A stretch of 34,616 nt of DNA, taken from assembly GCA_025359215.1 (NCBI GenBank), contig JANYHE010000043.1, forward strand, positions 1 through 34,616, given 5' to 3'. Numbering within the stretch: the stretch's first letter is position 1; the number at the start of each line of letters is the position of its first letter. The notes below the pieces were generated by a model. It did no database searches, was not told the origin of the DNA, and worked only from the letters and a program-made list of their open reading frames with translations. The position numbers were made by a program, and so were the translations under genes. Source of the DNA: Hyphomicrobiales bacterium. GTDB taxonomy: Bacteria > Pseudomonadota > Alphaproteobacteria > Rhizobiales > Aestuariivirgaceae. Below, piece by piece: positions 32,237 to 34,616 of the stretch.

Positions 32237-34616
32237 TTATGCCATCGCTTCGTCGAGGAAGGCTTTGAGTTCTTTCAGGTGGCGGCTCATCAAGCCTGTG
32301 GCCGTGGACGCTGACGCAGGACGACCGACATAACGGGGCCGTGGATTTTTCACTTTGATGAAATCCAATACACGTTCTAAATTGGCTTGAGCAAAAGACC
32401 ATGCCCCCATGTTGAGCGGCTCTTCCTGACACCACACAAATTCTGCTTTGGGAAAACGCGCCAATTCCTGGGCCAATGCTTTATGTGGCCAAGGGTAAAG
32501 TTGTTCGACGCGCAGCAGATAAATATCATTCAGCTCGCGCTTTTCGCGCTCTTCATAAAGGTCAAAATAAACCTTGCCCGTGCACAAGATCACACGCCTG
32601 ATTTTATCATCTTTGACGAGTTTAATTTTTTCGCTTTTCAAGAATTCAGCGTCATCCCACAACAAGCGGTGGAAGGTTGATTGCTCGCCCATTTCTTCCA
32701 ACGTTGAAACACAGCGCTTGTGCCGCAACAAAGATTTTGGCGTCATGATTACCAGCGGTTTTCGGATGTCGCGCTTGAGCTGACGGCGCAAAATGTGGAA
32801 ATAATTGGCGGGCGTGGAGCAGTTTGCCACTTGCATATTATCTTCTGCGCAAAGTTGCAGAAAGCGCTCTAGACGTGCCGATGAATGCTCGGGCCCCTGA
32901 CCTTCATAACCATGTGGCAGCAGGCACACGAGGCCCGACATGCGCAGCCATTTGCGCTCAGCTGATGAAATGAATTGATCGAAAATCACCTGCGCGCCAT
33001 TGGCAAAATCGCCAAATTGCGCTTCCCACAACACCAGCGCGTTGGGCTCTGCGAGAGAATAACCATATTCAAAACCGAGAACCGCTTCTTCAGACAACAT
33101 CGAGTTGATGACTTCGATTTTTGTGGTTTGCTCGCGTACCAAATGATTGAGCGGAGTATAGCGCTTTTCCGTCACTTGATCGACCAGCACGGCATGGCGC
33201 TGCGAGAAGGTGCCGCGTTGCACATCTTGGCCGGAAAGACGGATTTTGTAACCCTCTTGCAGCAACGTGCCGTAGGCCAAACTTTCAGCCGAAGCCCAAT
33301 CTATACCAGCGCCCTCGTCAATCATTTTGCGCCGCGCATCAAGAACACGGATCATGGTTTTGTGCGGTGTGAATGATTTAGGCAGTTTGGTGAGCTTAAG
33401 CCCCATCTCCTTGAGCTTCTCAAGGGGATAACCCGTCTGCCCACGCCGCGCATCATCTTGATCAGCGGCGGCCTTCATGCCCGCCCAGCGGCCATCCAGC
33501 CAATCGGCTTTGTTGGCTTTATAATCAGTAGCCACCGACAAGGCGTCATCGAGGTTCTTGCGATAGGCCGCTTTCATCTCATCAAATTCTGCTGCGGTGA
33601 TGGTGCCATCAGCAATCAACCGCGCGCCATAAAGGGCCACTACATTTTGATGGGCACCGATTTTCTTATACATGAGTGGTTGCGTGAAACTGGGTTCATC
33701 GGTTTCATTATGGCCAAAGCGGCGATAACAGAACATGTCGATCACCACGGGCTTCTTAAATTTCTGGCGGAATTCCATGGCGATTTTGGCAGCAAACACC
33801 ACCGCTTCAGGATCATCACCATTGGCATGCAAGATTGGCGCTTCAATCATTTTAGCAATGTCGGAAGGGTAGGGCGAAGAACGCGACCACAAGGGCGATG
33901 TGGTGAAGCCAATTTGATTGTTGACGATGAAATGAATTGAGCCGCCCGAACGGTGGCCCTTCAAACCGGAAAGACCAAAGCATTCCGCAATCACCCCTTG
34001 ACCCGCAAAAGCGGCATCACCATGGATGAGCAAGGGCAGCACGGTGGTGCGTTCCTTATCACCTTTTTGATCTTGCTTGGCGCGGGCTTTGCCCAAGACC
34101 ACGGGATCTACAATTTCCAAATGGGATGGATTGGCGGTGAGTGAAAGATGCACAGTGTTGCCATCAAACACCCGGTCTGATGACGAGCCCAAATGATATT
34201 TCACATCGCCTGACCCTTCCACATCATCAGGTGTGGAGGAGCCGCCTTGGAATTCATGGAAAATTGCCGAGAACGGTTTTGACATTACATTGGCCAAAAC
34301 ATTCAAGCGCCCACGGTGTGCCATGCCGAACACAATGTCTGTGACACCCAGTTGGCCGCCGCGCTTGATGATTTGCTCTAACGCTGGAATCATCGCTTCG
34401 CCGCCATCCAAGCCAAAGCGCTTGGTGCCCACATATTTCACATTGAGGAAGCTTTCAAAACCCTCTGACTCGATGAGCTTATTGAGGATGGCTTTTTTGC
34501 CTTGCGGCGTGAACGTGATTTCTTTGTCGGGCCCTTCAATGCGTTCCTGCACCCAAGCCTTTTGGTCAGGATCAGAGATGTGCATGAATTCCACACCCAA
34601 AGTGCCGCAATAGGTG
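32237..34616 (-). CDS. sucA: 2-oxoglutarate dehydrogenase E1 (5' end beyond window)
   Basis: E1 decarboxylates 2-oxoglutarate with thiamine diphosphate. The frame is open to the right edge, so the C-terminal ~793 residues of a protein of about 990 are present; the N-terminal ~200 lie outside. Visible motifs are YCGTLGVEFMHISD at the edge, VFGMAHRGRLNVLAN, the TPP-binding IHGDAAFAGQGVIAEC, FVVNNQIGFTT-type segment, CYRRFGHNETDEP, and C-terminal LPHGYEGQGPEHSSARLERFLQL. It is the first gene of the cluster visible here; sucB, a cupin gene and lpdA follow. Apparent start codons near 34600 are internal. Confidence 0.95.
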   Translation of the reverse strand, partial: TYCGTLGVEFMHISDPDQKAWVQERIEGPDKEITFTPQGKKAILNKLIESEGFESFLNVKYVGTKRFGLDGGEAMIPALEQIIKRGGQLGVTDIVFGMAHRGRLNVLANVMSKPFSAIFHEFQGGSSTPDDVEGSGDVKYHLGSSSDRVFDGNTVHLSLTANPSHLEIVDPVVLGKARAKQDQKGDKERTTVLPLLIHGDAAFAGQGVIAECFGLSGLKGHRSGGSIHFIVNNQIGFTTSPLWSRSSPYPSDIAKMIEAPILHANGDDPEAVVFAAKIAMEFRQKFKKPVVIDMFCYRRFGHNETDEPSFTQPLMYKKIGAHQNVVALYGARLIADGTITAAEFDEMKAAYRKNLDDALSVATDYKANKADWLDGRWAGMKAAADQDDARRGQTGYPLEKLKEMGLKLTKLPKSFTPHKTMIRVLDARRKMIDEGAGIDWASAESLAYGTLLQEGYKIRLSGQDVQRGTFSQRHAVLVDQVTEKRYTPLNHLVREQTTKIEVINSMLSEEAVLGFEYGYSLAEPNALVLWEAQFGDFANGAQVIFDQFISSAERKWLRMSGLVCLLPHGYEGQGPEHSSARLERFLQLCAEDNMQVANCSTPANYFHILRRQLKRDIRKPLVIMTPKSLLRHKRCVSTLEEMGEQSTFHRLLWDDAEFLKSEKIKLVKDDKIRRVILCTGKVYFDLYEEREKRELNDIYLLRVEQLYPWPHKALAQELARFPKAEFVWCQEEPLNMGAWSFAQANLERVLDFIKVKNPRPRYVGRPASASTATGLMSRHLKELKAFLDEAMA

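Overview
The window is a gene-dense chromosomal segment of an alphaproteobacterium, most likely of the Hyphomicrobiales (Rhizobiales) or a near relative. This is inferred from gene order and protein style: dapF-mtaB-ftsY-yciB, sucA-sucB-(cupin)-lpdA and divergent serB/miaA are typical of that group. FtsY has a long Ala/Pro/Lys-rich N-terminus, and UvrB has a long N-terminal extension. Coding is tight, with many ATGA, TAATG or TGATG overlaps. There are no rRNA or tRNA genes, CRISPR arrays, phage genes or insertion sequences, and no gene-free stretch exceeds 300 bases.

Layout. 1-4787: uvrB (3' end cut by the left edge) and serB on the minus strand; miaA diverging from serB with overlapping start codons; a secreted extensin-like protein coupled to miaA; then an SRPBCC/AHSA1 protein and a DUF1311/LprI-like protein on the minus strand. 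4847-8863: an ilv operon on the plus strand. It starts with a candidate promoter, a 17-codon leader peptide carrying Ile-Ile-Ile-Val-Val-Val, and an intrinsic terminator, which together form a transcription attenuator. These are followed by ilvB (acetolactate synthase large subunit), an RTX/serralysin-type metalloprotease, and ilvN (small subunit). 8879-13945, minus strand: the PABA synthesis genes pabB-pabA-pabC overlap one another and are followed by a fructose-6-phosphate aldolase-type gene, leuC, and a 48-residue membrane peptide gene. 13966-16167: priA. 16162-18881, minus: a sugar-acid (xylonate-type) dehydratase coupled to an aldose 1-epimerase. 19009-21658, plus: preT-preA, the NAD-dependent dihydropyrimidine dehydrogenase. 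21738-23073: a tandem universal stress protein gene preceded by a perfect FNR/FixK box, convergent with a marR-type gene. 23304-27410, minus: dapF-mtaB-ftsY-yciB. 27480-29110: an MFS transporter convergent with a single-domain response regulator. 29205-34616, minus: the 2-oxoglutarate dehydrogenase cluster sucA (5' end cut)-sucB-cupin-lpdA.

Functionally this is mostly core metabolism: branched-chain amino acids, serine, folate precursor, lysine/peptidoglycan precursor, TCA cycle, DNA repair and replication restart, and SRP targeting. The most unusual features are the secreted-type metalloprotease between the two acetolactate synthase subunit genes, with a hairpin over its ribosome binding site; the apparently leaderless ilv attenuator peptide; the multi-hairpin palindromic element translated in frame inside ftsY; and the serB/miaA start codons that overlap on opposite strands.
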